DNA of 33,141 nt, taken from assembly GCA_964455095.1 (NCBI GenBank), contig CAYVUV010000325.1, positions 1-33,141 on the forward strand. Reading direction: 5' to 3'. Positions within the stretch are counted from its first letter, which is position 1. Every line of letters begins with the position of its first letter. Of the stretch, positions 25,511-33,141 are shown piece by piece. This DNA is from CAYVUV01 sp964455095 (GTDB lineage Bacteria > Desulfobacterota > Binatia > HRBIN30 > CADEER01). The position numbers and the translations under genes were made by a program. Under the pieces are notes generated by a model, which worked only from the letters and a program-made list of their open reading frames with translations, did no database searches and was not told where the DNA came from.

Positions 25511-27804
25511 GCGTGGCGACCATCCTCATCGTCGACGACGAACCGGTGAACCGCGAGTTCCTGGTCACGTTGCTCGGGTACGGCGGCCATCGGTTGCTGG
25601 AGGCGTCCGACGGAGCGGAGGCGCTGGAGCGCGTACGAGCCGAGCGGCCGGACCTGGTCATCACCGATATTCTCATGCCGACCATGGACGGCTACGAGCT
25701 CGTCCGCCAACTGCGCGCTGACCCGTCCGTGGCCGACACCCGTGTGATCTTCTACACCGCGCACTTTCTCGAGCGCGAGGCGCGCAATCTCGCCGCGGCC
25801 TGCGGGATCGCGCAGATCCTGACCAAACCGTGCGAGCCCGAAGTCGTGCTCAACACCGTGGCAGCGGCGCTCGGCGACGTCGAAGCGGCGGTCGCACCGC
25901 CGGAAGCGTTCGACCGCGAGCACTTGCGCCTGCTCACCGACAAGCTGTCGGCAAAGGTGGAAGAGCTGCAGACGGCGAATGCGCGCTTGGAGGCATTGAT
26001 CGATCTCGGCCACCGCTTGGGAACCGAGCGCGACCCGGAGCGGCTGGTAGAAGGCACCTGTGTAGCGGCGCGCGATATCATCGGCGCGAAGTTTGCGGCG
26101 CTCGGCTTGCTCGAAAATGGCGGATCCGAACTGGGGCACTTCTTCGTTGCGGGCATTGAGCGCGAGCGCGGGGCGCGGTTGGCCGTCCCGGCATTGGGCG
26201 GGGTGCTGCGCACGATCACGTTCGAGGGCCAGACCGTGCGCCTGCGTCATCTGGACGGTTCCCCCGAAGCAGTGGGGCTGCCGCGCGAGCTGCCGCCCGT
26301 GCACTCGTTCGCCGGCGCCCCGATCGCGTCGCTGACCCGCATCTACGGCTGGCTCTGCGTGACCGAGAAGCTGGGGAGCGAGGAATTCAGCCTGGCCGAC
26401 GAGCGGCTGCTGCGCATTCTCGCTGCACAGCTCGGGCGCACGTACGAGAACGGAAGCCTGTATCGCGAGATCGCGCGCCACGCCTCGCAGCTCGAGGCAG
26501 AAATTGTCGAACGGCGCAACGCCGAACAGGCGTTGCGCCGTTATACGCAGCGGCTGCAGTTTCTCGTCGACATCGATCACGCGATCCTGGCACAGGAAGC
26601 GCCACGGCAAATCGCCCAGGTGGCCATTGCCCAGCTCCGCCAGTTGCTGCAGTGCGCGCGCATCAGCGTCTCGTTGTTCGATGCGCAAACGGCCGAGCTC
26701 AGCATGCTCGCCGTCGACGGACTGGCTACAGACCCGCGGTTGATGCCCGGCGACCGACTCCTGGTCGAGGAGTTCAGCGGCATAGGCATCCTGCGCCAGG
26801 GAGAGATATTCCGCACCGCCGATTGTCTGGCCGCCGACGCGCCGGTCCTCGCGGCGCGCGAGCAAGCGCTCGTCGACGCGGGGCTGCGGTCGATCGTCAA
26901 GATTCCCCTCATCGCAGGGAGCCATTTGATTGGCTCGCTCAACCTGGGCGCAACCCGTCCACAGGCCTTCGACGTCGAACAGGTAGAGATCGCCGGCGAA
27001 GTGGCCAACCACCTGGCCGTATCTGTCCAACAGGCGCGGCTCGCCGAGGAAGTACAAGAGCACGCGCGGGAATTGGAAACGCGCGTCCAAGACCGCACCG
27101 CAGCGCTCATGACGGCCAACAAGGAGCTGGAGTCGTTCAGCTACTCCGTTTCGCACGATTTGCGCGCCCCGTTGCGCAGCATCGACGGCTTCAGCCGGGC
27201 GCTCCTGGAAGACTATCGCGACCAGCTCAATGCCGACGCCCAGGGGTACCTGGCGCGCATCCGCTACAACACGACGCGTATGAACGAGCTCATCGAGGAT
27301 CTGCTCAAGCTCGCCCAGGTGGCGTCGTCCGCGCTGCGACGGGCGCCGGTCGACCTGAGCGCGCTGGCGCGCAGCGTGGTGGCGGAGCTGCGGCGCGCCG
27401 ACCCGCAGCGCCAGATCGAAGTCTCCGTCGCGGACGGCTTGACCGTCGAAGGCGATCCCCACCTGCTGCGCGTCGTGCTCGACAACCTGCTGGGCAACGC
27501 CTGGAAGTACACAAGAAAACAAACCTCGGCGCGCATCGAAGTCGGCCGCACCACCGGCGAGAACCATCTCGTCGTGCATTTCGTCCGCGACAGCGGCGTC
27601 GGCTTCGACATGGCGCACGCCGAGAACCTGTTTGGAGCCTTTCAGCGGCTCCACGCGGCCAGCGAGTTCGAGGGTACCGGTGTGGGGTTGGCAACCGTGC
27701 AGCGTATCATTCACCGCCACGGCGGCCGCATCTGGGCCGAGGCGGCAGTTGGCGCAGGGGCGACCTTCTACTTCACCCTGGGCCTGTCCGCTTCGAAGGA
27801 CTGA
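25507..27804 (+). CDS. REC-GAF-GAF sensor histidine kinase
   Basis: A 765-residue soluble kinase. A receiver domain comes first (D10/D11, phospho-acceptor D54, T84, K107). A coiled coil (about 135-165) leads to GAF1 (about 170-318) and, after another helix, GAF2 (about 358-505). A long signalling helix (505-545) joins HisKA, with H550 in YSVSHDLRAPLRSIDGF. The ATPase domain has NLLGNAWKYT (660-669), DSGVGFD (695-701) and GTGVGLATV (723-731). The HisKA type resembles that of bacteriophytochromes, but no PHY domain or chromophore Cys motif is seen. The N-terminal receiver suggests that it is controlled by phosphotransfer, perhaps from the PAS kinase. GTG at 25507 overlaps the previous stop, with a GGAAGG ribosome binding site. 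Its stop is only 29 nt from the convergent hydrolase stop. Confidence 0.92.
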   Translation: MSVATILIVDDEPVNREFLVTLLGYGGHRLLEASDGAEALERVRAERPDLVITDILMPTMDGYELVRQLRADPSVADTRVIFYTAHFLEREARNLAAACGIAQILTKPCEPEVVLNTVAAALGDVEAAVAPPEAFDREHLRLLTDKLSAKVEELQTANARLEALIDLGHRLGTERDPERLVEGTCVAARDIIGAKFAALGLLENGGSELGHFFVAGIERERGARLAVPALGGVLRTITFEGQTVRLRHLDGSPEAVGLPRELPPVHSFAGAPIASLTRIYGWLCVTEKLGSEEFSLADERLLRILAAQLGRTYENGSLYREIARHASQLEAEIVERRNAEQALRRYTQRLQFLVDIDHAILAQEAPRQIAQVAIAQLRQLLQCARISVSLFDAQTAELSMLAVDGLATDPRLMPGDRLLVEEFSGIGILRQGEIFRTADCLAADAPVLAAREQALVDAGLRSIVKIPLIAGSHLIGSLNLGATRPQAFDVEQVEIAGEVANHLAVSVQQARLAEEVQEHARELETRVQDRTAALMTANKELESFSYSVSHDLRAPLRSIDGFSRALLEDYRDQLNADAQGYLARIRYNTTRMNELIEDLLKLAQVASSALRRAPVDLSALARSVVAELRRADPQRQIEVSVADGLTVEGDPHLLRVVLDNLLGNAWKYTRKQTSARIEVGRTTGENHLVVHFVRDSGVGFDMAHAENLFGAFQRLHAASEFEGTGVGLATVQRIIHRHGGRIWAEAAVGAGATFYFTLGLSASKD

Positions 27805-27833
27805 GTCGCCGTCTGGCCCAAACCGGGCAGGGG

Positions 27834-28865
27834 TCAAGCAAACCGGTCGATGAACGGGCGCATCGCGCGCAGCGCCTCTGGCAGCCGGGGGAGGAAGCCC
27901 ATGTGGCTGGTCGGGTACCAGCGGATCGCCGGCTTGCCCCAGCGAGTCCACATCTTGCGCACCACGCGGGGCTCGAAGAACCGATCGTCGGAGGCGGCGA
28001 TGAGCAGCATGCGATCCACCGGCAGCTTGGGCGTCAGATCGTACCAGCCGAGGCTCTCGACGAAGGCGCGGAACTCCCGCTTCCCCCAGCCGAAGGCCTT
28101 GAGATCGTGCCGCATCCCGGTCAGCACCGGCGCGTCGGAGACCAGCGCCGCCAGGTCCATGTGCGCGATGAGCGGCACGGAGAAGGCGAAGCGCGCCTCC
28201 AGACAGGTGAGACACAGGGTCAAGGCGCCACCCAGGCTGAGCCCGCTGACCCCGACCGGTCGCTCGTCCTCCGCCAGCAAGTGGCTGAGCAGCGCGCGGG
28301 CGTCGAGCAGCGTCTGGCGCAGCGCCTCGACGCTGCGCACCAGGTCCGCCGTCCAGTAGAGCTCGCCGCTGAAGCGCCCGCCGCGCAGCGCGCGCCGGCC
28401 GTGATAGGGCGGCTGCATCTGGATCACTTCGACGTTGAGCAGCAGCGCCATCGCCGACAGCAGCGCCAGCTCCTCGATGTAGGTCTCGGGCTGCATGTAG
28501 CCGTGCAGATAGAGCAGGCGCGGCCGCGCGCGGGCAGACGCCGGTCGGATGCGCCGGGCGTAGACGCGATGCGTCTCCGGATAGTCGCGCCAATAGCGGC
28601 GGCGGAACTTGGGTTCGAGCGGCTCGTGCGGCGAGTCGAACACGAGATCCTCGCTGACCACGCCGGGCACCCGCCAACGCGCGGTCACGGTCACGTCGGG
28701 CGCGCACGACGGGGCCGGGAAGAGCTCCTCCAGCGACCGACCGGAATAGATGCCGGCGTCGTCCAGCGTGTTGCGCACGGGATTCGCCAGACGCCGCAGG
28801 ATCCGGCTCAACCCGCCGACGACGAGGTCGGCATGCAGCGCGCGGGCGCGCTCGGGGGCCGCCAC
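27834..28865 (-). CDS. alpha/beta hydrolase, ABHD18-like
   Basis: A 343-residue protein with an alpha/beta hydrolase fold. The first strand and oxyanion region are LLYLHGYMQPETY (117-129). PPYHGRR (152-158) resembles the P-x-Y-G-x-R motif of ABHD18 (DUF2048) proteins. The nucleophile elbow is GLSLGG (S210), with candidate acid D293/D294 (ASDDRFF) and H321 (TSHMGF), so the triad looks complete. No signal peptide is seen. The substrate is unknown; lipid or ester hydrolysis is likely from the fold. I chose the GTG at 28865, 2 nt past the universal stress protein stop; the frame continues upstream only as a shadow of that gene. The two genes form one transcript. Confidence 0.82.
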   Translation of the reverse strand: MAAPERARALHADLVVGGLSRILRRLANPVRNTLDDAGIYSGRSLEELFPAPSCAPDVTVTARWRVPGVVSEDLVFDSPHEPLEPKFRRRYWRDYPETHRVYARRIRPASARARPRLLYLHGYMQPETYIEELALLSAMALLLNVEVIQMQPPYHGRRALRGGRFSGELYWTADLVRSVEALRQTLLDARALLSHLLAEDERPVGVSGLSLGGALTLCLTCLEARFAFSVPLIAHMDLAALVSDAPVLTGMRHDLKAFGWGKREFRAFVESLGWYDLTPKLPVDRMLLIAASDDRFFEPRVVRKMWTRWGKPAIRWYPTSHMGFLPRLPEALRAMRPFIDRFA

Positions 28866-28867
28866 GC

Positions 28868-29719
28868 TCAGCCCGCCGCCGCCGGAGGCACGAACCACAC
28901 CGGGCAGGTCGATTCGTGCAAGATCTGGCGCGCCACGTCGCGCGTGAAGAGATGGCGCCAGAAACCCCGCGCGTGCGTTCCCATCACGACCAGCTGCGGC
29001 TCCGTCTCGCGCACGAACTTCTCGATCTCCTCCTCCGTCCGGCCGACGCGCGAGTGGCATTCCACCCGCGCGCGCAAATCGGGCGGCACCAAGCCGTCCA
29101 ACGTCTTGAGGGCTTTCTTCTCGTCTCCGCCGTGCGCGACGTGAAGCAGGTGGAGTTGCAGCCCGAAGTCGCGCGCCAGCGCGGCCGCGTAGGCGACGGC
29201 GTGGTTGGCCGACGGCGAGAAGTCGGTCGGCACGACGACGCGCGGCATCGCCGCGCCGGGCGCGGTCGTGAGGCGGAAATTCTCCAGCCCCGACAGATCG
29301 CGCACCGTCAGCACCGGACAGGGCGTGCGGTCGATGACGCGTTCGGTGACCGAGGCGTGATCCTCCGTGCTCCATCCGTGCGTGCCGAGCACGAGCAGAT
29401 CGGCGGGCAGCTCGGCCGCGACGGCGAGCACGACCGCCGCCAAGGGGCCGTGCGTGATCACCGCCTCGCCGCGCGCCCCGGCCGGCAGCTTGCCGAGCAG
29501 GGCCTGGACGCGCCTCTCGGCCTCCGCGGCGGAGGGCTCGCCCTGCCGGTGCTCCCGATCCCACTCCCAGGCCTTCGAGAGACCCGGCGCGATCGCCGCG
29601 ACGTTGTAGTGCAGCACCAACCGCGCCCCCGAAACCCGGCAGACCTCCACGGCCAGGTCGAGCTCGCGCTCGGCAAGCTCGGAGAAGTCGATCGGGCACA
29701 TGACGGTGCGGATTCCCAT
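28868..29719 (-). CDS. tandem universal stress protein (UspA family)
   Basis: A 283-residue protein with two Usp domains. Domain 1 (about 3-142) begins RTVMCPIDFSELAERELDLAV and has LLVLGTHGWSTEDHASVTERVI, close to the ATP-binding G-x2-G-x9-G(S/T) motif but with the glycines partly replaced. Domain 2 (about 158-278) begins RVVVPTDFSPSANHAVAYAA and has VVMGTHARGFWRHLFTRDVARQIL. Usp proteins are soluble stress proteins whose ATP-binding members act as switches. ATG at 29719 has a GAGAGG ribosome binding site. It heads a pair with the ABHD18-like hydrolase, and is divergent from the sulfatase-like gene. Confidence 0.92.
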   Translation of the reverse strand: MGIRTVMCPIDFSELAERELDLAVEVCRVSGARLVLHYNVAAIAPGLSKAWEWDREHRQGEPSAAEAERRVQALLGKLPAGARGEAVITHGPLAAVVLAVAAELPADLLVLGTHGWSTEDHASVTERVIDRTPCPVLTVRDLSGLENFRLTTAPGAAMPRVVVPTDFSPSANHAVAYAAALARDFGLQLHLLHVAHGGDEKKALKTLDGLVPPDLRARVECHSRVGRTEEEIEKFVRETEPQLVVMGTHARGFWRHLFTRDVARQILHESTCPVWFVPPAAAG

Positions 29720-29785
29720 GGGACCTCTCGTGATGGAGAACCAAGGAAGATGCCAACGACTCGGAGGCGGCCAGGGCGCCGGTTT

Positions 29786-29822
29786 TTCTCGCGCCTCGCG
29801 CACGCCTTCGCGAGAGCGAGAA
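29786..29822. repeat. nested inverted repeat in the divergent Usp/sulfatase intergenic region
   Basis: TTCTCGC and GCGAGAA form an outer 7-bp stem; CTCGCG and CGCGAG form an inner 6-bp stem around an 8-nt loop, with a GC/A bulge between. On the plus strand five T precede rather than follow it, so it is not a terminator for plus-strand transcripts, and on the minus strand it is followed by A residues. It may be an operator for one or both divergent genes. Confidence 0.5.
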
Positions 29823-29927
29823 CAGGAGGCTTCGCGGCCGAGCGCGGACGGGAGGGCATCGCGTATGCTCCGTTCAGGGAGACTCGATCGTGCGCGGGGG
29901 GGCACTTCAGCCGCAGGGCTGCGCGGG

Positions 29928-29957
29928 TTCGGATGTTGGGCAGTCGCCTCGTATACT
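29928..29957 (+). promoter_or_regulatory. possible promoter of the sulfatase-fold gene
   Basis: A good -10 element TATACT (29952-29957) lies 17 nt ahead of the GTG start. The -35 candidate TTCGGA (29928-29933) at 18-nt spacing is poor. The implied leader is only about 11 nt, just long enough for the GGAG ribosome binding site. Confidence 0.35.
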
Positions 29958-29974
29958 ATCCGCGGAGCCGCAAG

Positions 29975-31303
29975 GTGAAGAAAACCGGAGCACTTCTTCT
30001 GCTGCTGGGGCTGTTCGCAGCGATGGTGGCGGTCGCCGCAATCGGAAGGTCATCCTCCGCACAACCGAATGTAATGCTGATCGTTCTCGATACGCTGCGA
30101 GCCGATCACCTTGGGAGCTACGGTTACCCGCGCGCCACCAGTCCGATCCTGGATGGATTCGCATCCGAGAATGTGAAGTTCAACTATGCCGTGACGGCGG
30201 CGCCGTGGACCCCGCCCTCGCTGGCGACGATGTTCAGCGGGGTGTATCCGTCGCGGCACGGCATGATGCCCCCAGACGGGCGCGATCTGGCCCGCCAGTC
30301 GGCGACCAGGTTGGACGACAAGGTGCTGACCCTCGCGGAGATCTTCCGCCAGCACGGCTACGTCACGGCCGGAATTACGCCGAACCCCTGGATGCAGGCG
30401 GAGTTCGGCTTCGATCAGGGATTCGACCGGTATCACTATCGTGATCGGGGCCGGGCGGAAGAGATCAACCAGACCGCCTTCGCGGTGATCGCGGAGATGT
30501 CGAAGATCCCCAAACCGTTCTTTCTTTTCCTGCACTATCTCGATCCGCACGACCCATACGATCCGCCCGCACCGTACCGCGCGATGTTTTCCGGCACACC
30601 GCCGGGGCCGGCCTATTCGGCCGAGATAGAAGACCTCATCAATCGGTATGACGGCGAGATTCGGTACCTGGACGACCAGCTCGCCGAGCTGTTCGCGTTC
30701 TTGAAAGACCGCGGACTGTACGATGACCTGCGCGTCGCAGTGGTGGGCGACCACGGCGAGCAGTTCATGGAGCACGGCCATCTCACCCACGGATTCGAAG
30801 TGCACAACGAGGAGCTGCACGTGCCGCTGTTTCTCAAAACCGGACAGCCGCACCGCGCTCCGGATTTCACCGTGAGCACGGTCGATGTCTTCCCTTCGCT
30901 GTTGGAGATGGCGGCGATCGAGGTCCCGACCCATGCCCAGGGCCTGTCGCTCCTCGATGACGACAAGAGTGGCGGGCGGGCGGGAGTGCTCTCGGAGATC
31001 ACGAGAAAATACAATCAGAAGGCCTTTACGGACCTGGAAGGAAGAAAGCTGATCGTGGATTACCCGCTCGACTCAGGAGCGATCCAAGACGACGCGCTGG
31101 CGGGGAATTCATTGGGAGTCTTTGACCGGCGCACTGACTACGCCGAGCGCAATCCCTCCCGGGATCCGGCAGTGGCGGAACCGATGAAGAGAGCGCTCGC
31201 GGCGCTGTACGGCGCAACGATCAAGGACCGCGTCGAATCGACCGCGGCGCCGTTGTCCGACAAGACACGCGAGCAACTACGGGCGCTTGGGTACTTGAAT
31301 TGA
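29975..31303 (+). CDS. sulfatase-fold hydrolase with Thr nucleophile position (alkaline phosphatase superfamily)
   Basis: A 442-residue protein with an N-terminal signal peptide or anchor (KKTGALLLLLGLFAAMVAVA). The sulfatase/alkaline phosphatase core starts NVMLIVLDTLRADHLGSYGY with metal ligand D39. The site where sulfatases have the C-x-P-S-R motif reads W-T-P-P-S-L, so the formylglycine Cys is T79 and the Arg is L83. Other metal ligands are present (VVGDHGE, D259/H260). It ends with the common LRALGYLN tail. With Thr in place of Cys it cannot be a formylglycine sulfatase; a phosphodiesterase or phosphotransferase role (as in Thr-dependent LtaS-like enzymes) is more likely. The GTG at 29975 has GGAG 7 nt upstream; ATG 29933 is an alternative. 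Confidence 0.86.
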   Translation: MKKTGALLLLLGLFAAMVAVAAIGRSSSAQPNVMLIVLDTLRADHLGSYGYPRATSPILDGFASENVKFNYAVTAAPWTPPSLATMFSGVYPSRHGMMPPDGRDLARQSATRLDDKVLTLAEIFRQHGYVTAGITPNPWMQAEFGFDQGFDRYHYRDRGRAEEINQTAFAVIAEMSKIPKPFFLFLHYLDPHDPYDPPAPYRAMFSGTPPGPAYSAEIEDLINRYDGEIRYLDDQLAELFAFLKDRGLYDDLRVAVVGDHGEQFMEHGHLTHGFEVHNEELHVPLFLKTGQPHRAPDFTVSTVDVFPSLLEMAAIEVPTHAQGLSLLDDDKSGGRAGVLSEITRKYNQKAFTDLEGRKLIVDYPLDSGAIQDDALAGNSLGVFDRRTDYAERNPSRDPAVAEPMKRALAALYGATIKDRVESTAAPLSDKTREQLRALGYLN

Positions 31304-31339
31304 GGTCGGCGATCCCGTGATGAGGGCGCGCCGATTCGC

Positions 31340-32425
31340 TCACGCCCAGCAGACCGCCACCTGGCGCGGGCCCTGGTAGGGCAGGCGGCCGTGGGCGACG
31401 GAGTGGTTGTCGATGGCGACGACGTCGCCGCGCTGCCACGGGGTGATCACCAGATGGCGCCAGATGACGTCGCGCACGTGCTCCATGTCGGCGTCGGAGA
31501 TCTCCGAGCCGTCGAGATAGGTGCAGTGCATGGCCTGTTCGTCGGACGAGCGCAGCGTGCGCTGCAGGGCGACCATGGCGCGCGCGAACAGCGCCAGGGC
31601 GCGGTGGCGCAGCGTCGGGCGCAGTCGGGCGATGCGGCGGTACTCGCCGGGGGCGGCGGAGAGGTGGAACACCTGCGTGTGGTTGTGCCAGACCGGCTCG
31701 CCGGTGCGCGGGTGGTTGCGCGTGACCGGCTGCGTGCTGATCAGCCGCAGGCCGTCGCGCGGTTGCCACTGCACATCGAAGCCCTCGGCGCGGCAGGTCG
31801 CTTCGACCGCCGCCTTGTCGGTGGTGGCGAACATCTCGTCCCAACGCTTGAGCTGCCAGAGGTCGAGCTTGCTGCCGCCCTGCGGGCCGCTGTAGTTGCG
31901 CACGATGCGGATGCCGCCGCGCTCGAAGCGCGCGCGCACGGCGGGGTCGAGGTCGCGCCACACGGCGCGGAAGTCGACCAGCGGGGTCTCGCCGCTGCCC
32001 GGTGCCGGCGCCACCAGGCAGCAGAAGAACACGCGCCGCGGCGGATGGGCGACGAAGCTCATCTCGCAGTGCTGCGGGATGGGGAAGAAGGGCGGCAGCT
32101 CGCTGGCGGTGAAGACGTAGTCGGTCAAGCCGTTGCGCGGCGAGGTGCCCAGATATTGGTTGTTCAACTCGCCGTCGATGGCGCGCGCGACGCGTTCGAA
32201 GTCGGCGGCGGCATGGATCGGAAAGCCGCGAAACAGCAGCGCCCCGTGCGCGGCCAGCTGCCCCTGGACCCAGTCCGCCCGCTCGCGCAACCAGGCGCAC
32301 AGGTGGTCGATGCTGTCGTCGCCGTCGGGCGCGATGCACAGCGGCAAGCCGGACGCGTTCAGCGTGTCGATGCGGTAGCGACCCTCCGTGGGCGGCGAAC
32401 TTGCGCTGGCAGTCTGTGGCGTCAC
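31340..32425 (-). CDS. Fe(II)/2-oxoglutarate-dependent dioxygenase, TauD/SyrP-like
   Basis: A 361-residue member of the TauD/TfdA (clavaminate synthase-like) family, which hydroxylates or oxidatively decarboxylates small molecules using Fe(II), O2 and 2-oxoglutarate. The iron facial triad is H119-C-E121 and H345 (NHSVAHGR). R354 is the 2-oxoglutarate-binding Arg. HGALLFRGFPI near residue 60-70, the WHNHTQVFHL segment and GDVVAIDN are conserved. The overall pattern resembles SyrP-like enzymes found beside peptide synthetase genes, but no such gene is here. I chose the GTG at 32425 because a GGGAGGT site lies 4 nt upstream; ATG 32449 is the alternative. It is probably co-transcribed with the hydrolase at its right. 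Confidence 0.9.
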   Translation of the reverse strand: MTPQTASASSPPTEGRYRIDTLNASGLPLCIAPDGDDSIDHLCAWLRERADWVQGQLAAHGALLFRGFPIHAAADFERVARAIDGELNNQYLGTSPRNGLTDYVFTASELPPFFPIPQHCEMSFVAHPPRRVFFCCLVAPAPGSGETPLVDFRAVWRDLDPAVRARFERGGIRIVRNYSGPQGGSKLDLWQLKRWDEMFATTDKAAVEATCRAEGFDVQWQPRDGLRLISTQPVTRNHPRTGEPVWHNHTQVFHLSAAPGEYRRIARLRPTLRHRALALFARAMVALQRTLRSSDEQAMHCTYLDGSEISDADMEHVRDVIWRHLVITPWQRGDVVAIDNHSVAHGRLPYQGPRQVAVCWA

Positions 32426-32511
32426 ACGACCTCCCGATGGCTCGTGCATACCGCCGCACCGGGCGCCGGGCAAGGAGACTCCGCGCCGGGCGGCGGGCAG
32501 GGACGCGCGCT

Positions 32512-33141
32512 CTACTGCGTGGGGTTGCTCGCCTGCGCCAACCGCGCCGCGCTCAGCCAGCGGTCGAAGAACGCGATGGCGCGCGCGACTTCCTCGCCGT
32601 CGAACAGAAACGCCGCCGCGTGGCCGAGGCTCGATTCGTAGTATTCGACCGGCACCGCGGCGGCGCGCAGCGCGTCGACCATGGCGCGCGACTGCGCCAC
32701 GTCGACGATCCAGTCGTGGCGGCCGTGGTAGAGGAACATCGGCGGGTCGCCGGGACTGACGAACACGATCGGCGAAGCGCGCGCGTACATTTCCGGCAGG
32801 TCCGCGCGTGTGCCACCGAGCAGTGCCCGCACCGCGCGGTTGTCGTAGCCGCGCAAGTCGGCGGGCGTGCCACCGACCACGGCGGCCTGGATGCGCGCGC
32901 TGGTCTCGGTTGTCCCGTCACCCGGCTCGGCCGCGGCATCGGTCGCCAGCAGCGCGACCAGATGGGCGCCGGCGGAGTAGCCGAAGGCGCCGACGCGCCG
33001 CGGGTCGATCCGGTAACGCGCGGCGTTGCCGCGCATCCAGCGGACCGCGTCGCGGCAGTCGTCGAGCGGCGCCGGAAAGCGATGCGCCGGCGCCAGGCGG
33101 TAGTCGATGGCGACCGCCGTGTATCCCGCGCGCGCCAGCCG
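32512..33141 (-). CDS. alpha/beta hydrolase, esterase/lipase type (partial, 5' end beyond window)
   Basis: The C-terminal 209 residues of a BD-FAE/Aes-like alpha/beta hydrolase; the N-terminus lies past the right edge. Visible: the strand AGYTAVAIDYRLAPAHRFPAPLDD typical of this group (ending in the DYRLAP motif), the nucleophile elbow GYSAG, the PPMFLYHGRHDWIVD segment with the catalytic Asp, and LGHAAAF with the His. The triad is therefore complete. Short acyl esters are the usual substrates of this family. Its stop is 62-86 nt ahead of the dioxygenase start, depending on which start is used, on the same strand, which suggests an operon. Confidence 0.88.
   Translation of the reverse strand, partial: RLARAGYTAVAIDYRLAPAHRFPAPLDDCRDAVRWMRGNAARYRIDPRRVGAFGYSAGAHLVALLATDAAAEPGDGTTETSARIQAAVVGGTPADLRGYDNRAVRALLGGTRADLPEMYARASPIVFVSPGDPPMFLYHGRHDWIVDVAQSRAMVDALRAAAVPVEYYESSLGHAAAFLFDGEEVARAIAFFDRWLSAARLAQASNPTQ

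Noticed and set aside
25351..28707. Very long open frame (1118 codons) on the minus strand opposite the receiver/kinase genes
   Set aside because: It is antisense to clearly coding genes with intact motifs, has low-complexity Arg/Ala/Gln-rich translation, and is a usual artefact of high-GC codon bias.

Overview
The window is GC-rich bacterial chromosome with dense, mostly short-spaced genes and no tRNA, rRNA, transposase or CRISPR array that I could find. The left 14.7 kb is a conserved origin-proximal housekeeping block, read entirely on the minus strand. The right 18 kb is accessory and changes strand several times. A b/b' type ATP synthase, a bactofilin gene beside parAB, an F420-type luciferase-like oxidoreductase and secreted Cys-repeat proteins suggest a deltaproteobacterial-grade or Binatota-like lineage. 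That placement is inference with modest confidence.

Housekeeping block, in transcription order (right to left): gpsA, an LLM-class oxidoreductase, a 76-residue Cys/His protein, rpmH, rnpA, yidD, yidC, jag/khpB, a terminator, mnmE, mnmG, rsmG, parA, parB, a bactofilin gene with its own promoter, then atpF', atpF, atpH and the start of atpA, which runs off the left edge. Two perfect 16-bp parS sites lie beside parAB: one between mnmE and mnmG, and one that contains the rsmG stop codon. dnaA is not next to rpmH.

Accessory part: 14803-20391 (plus) is a three-gene operon of exported proteins. It encodes a 1280-residue protein with two copies of a six-cysteine framework, a carboxypeptidase-regulatory-like domain and an intact CehA/McbA-type PHP metallohydrolase domain; then a HEAT-repeat protein; then a small exported protein. 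Convergent to it is a membrane GT-C-like protein fused to an SGNH domain that has lost its catalytic Ser and block III Asn. Next, 23163-27804 (plus) is a translationally coupled signalling operon: a PAS-PAS histidine kinase, a stand-alone double receiver, and a REC-GAF-GAF histidine kinase, none with a DNA-binding output. Then come a minus-strand pair (tandem universal stress protein and ABHD18-like hydrolase), a divergent sulfatase-fold hydrolase with Thr in place of the sulfatase Cys, a SyrP-like Fe(II)/2-oxoglutarate dioxygenase, and a partial alpha/beta hydrolase at the right edge.

The least explained content is the exported PHP/HEAT operon with its Cys-framework repeat, the predicted pseudo-SGNH fusion, and the output-less phosphorelay cluster.
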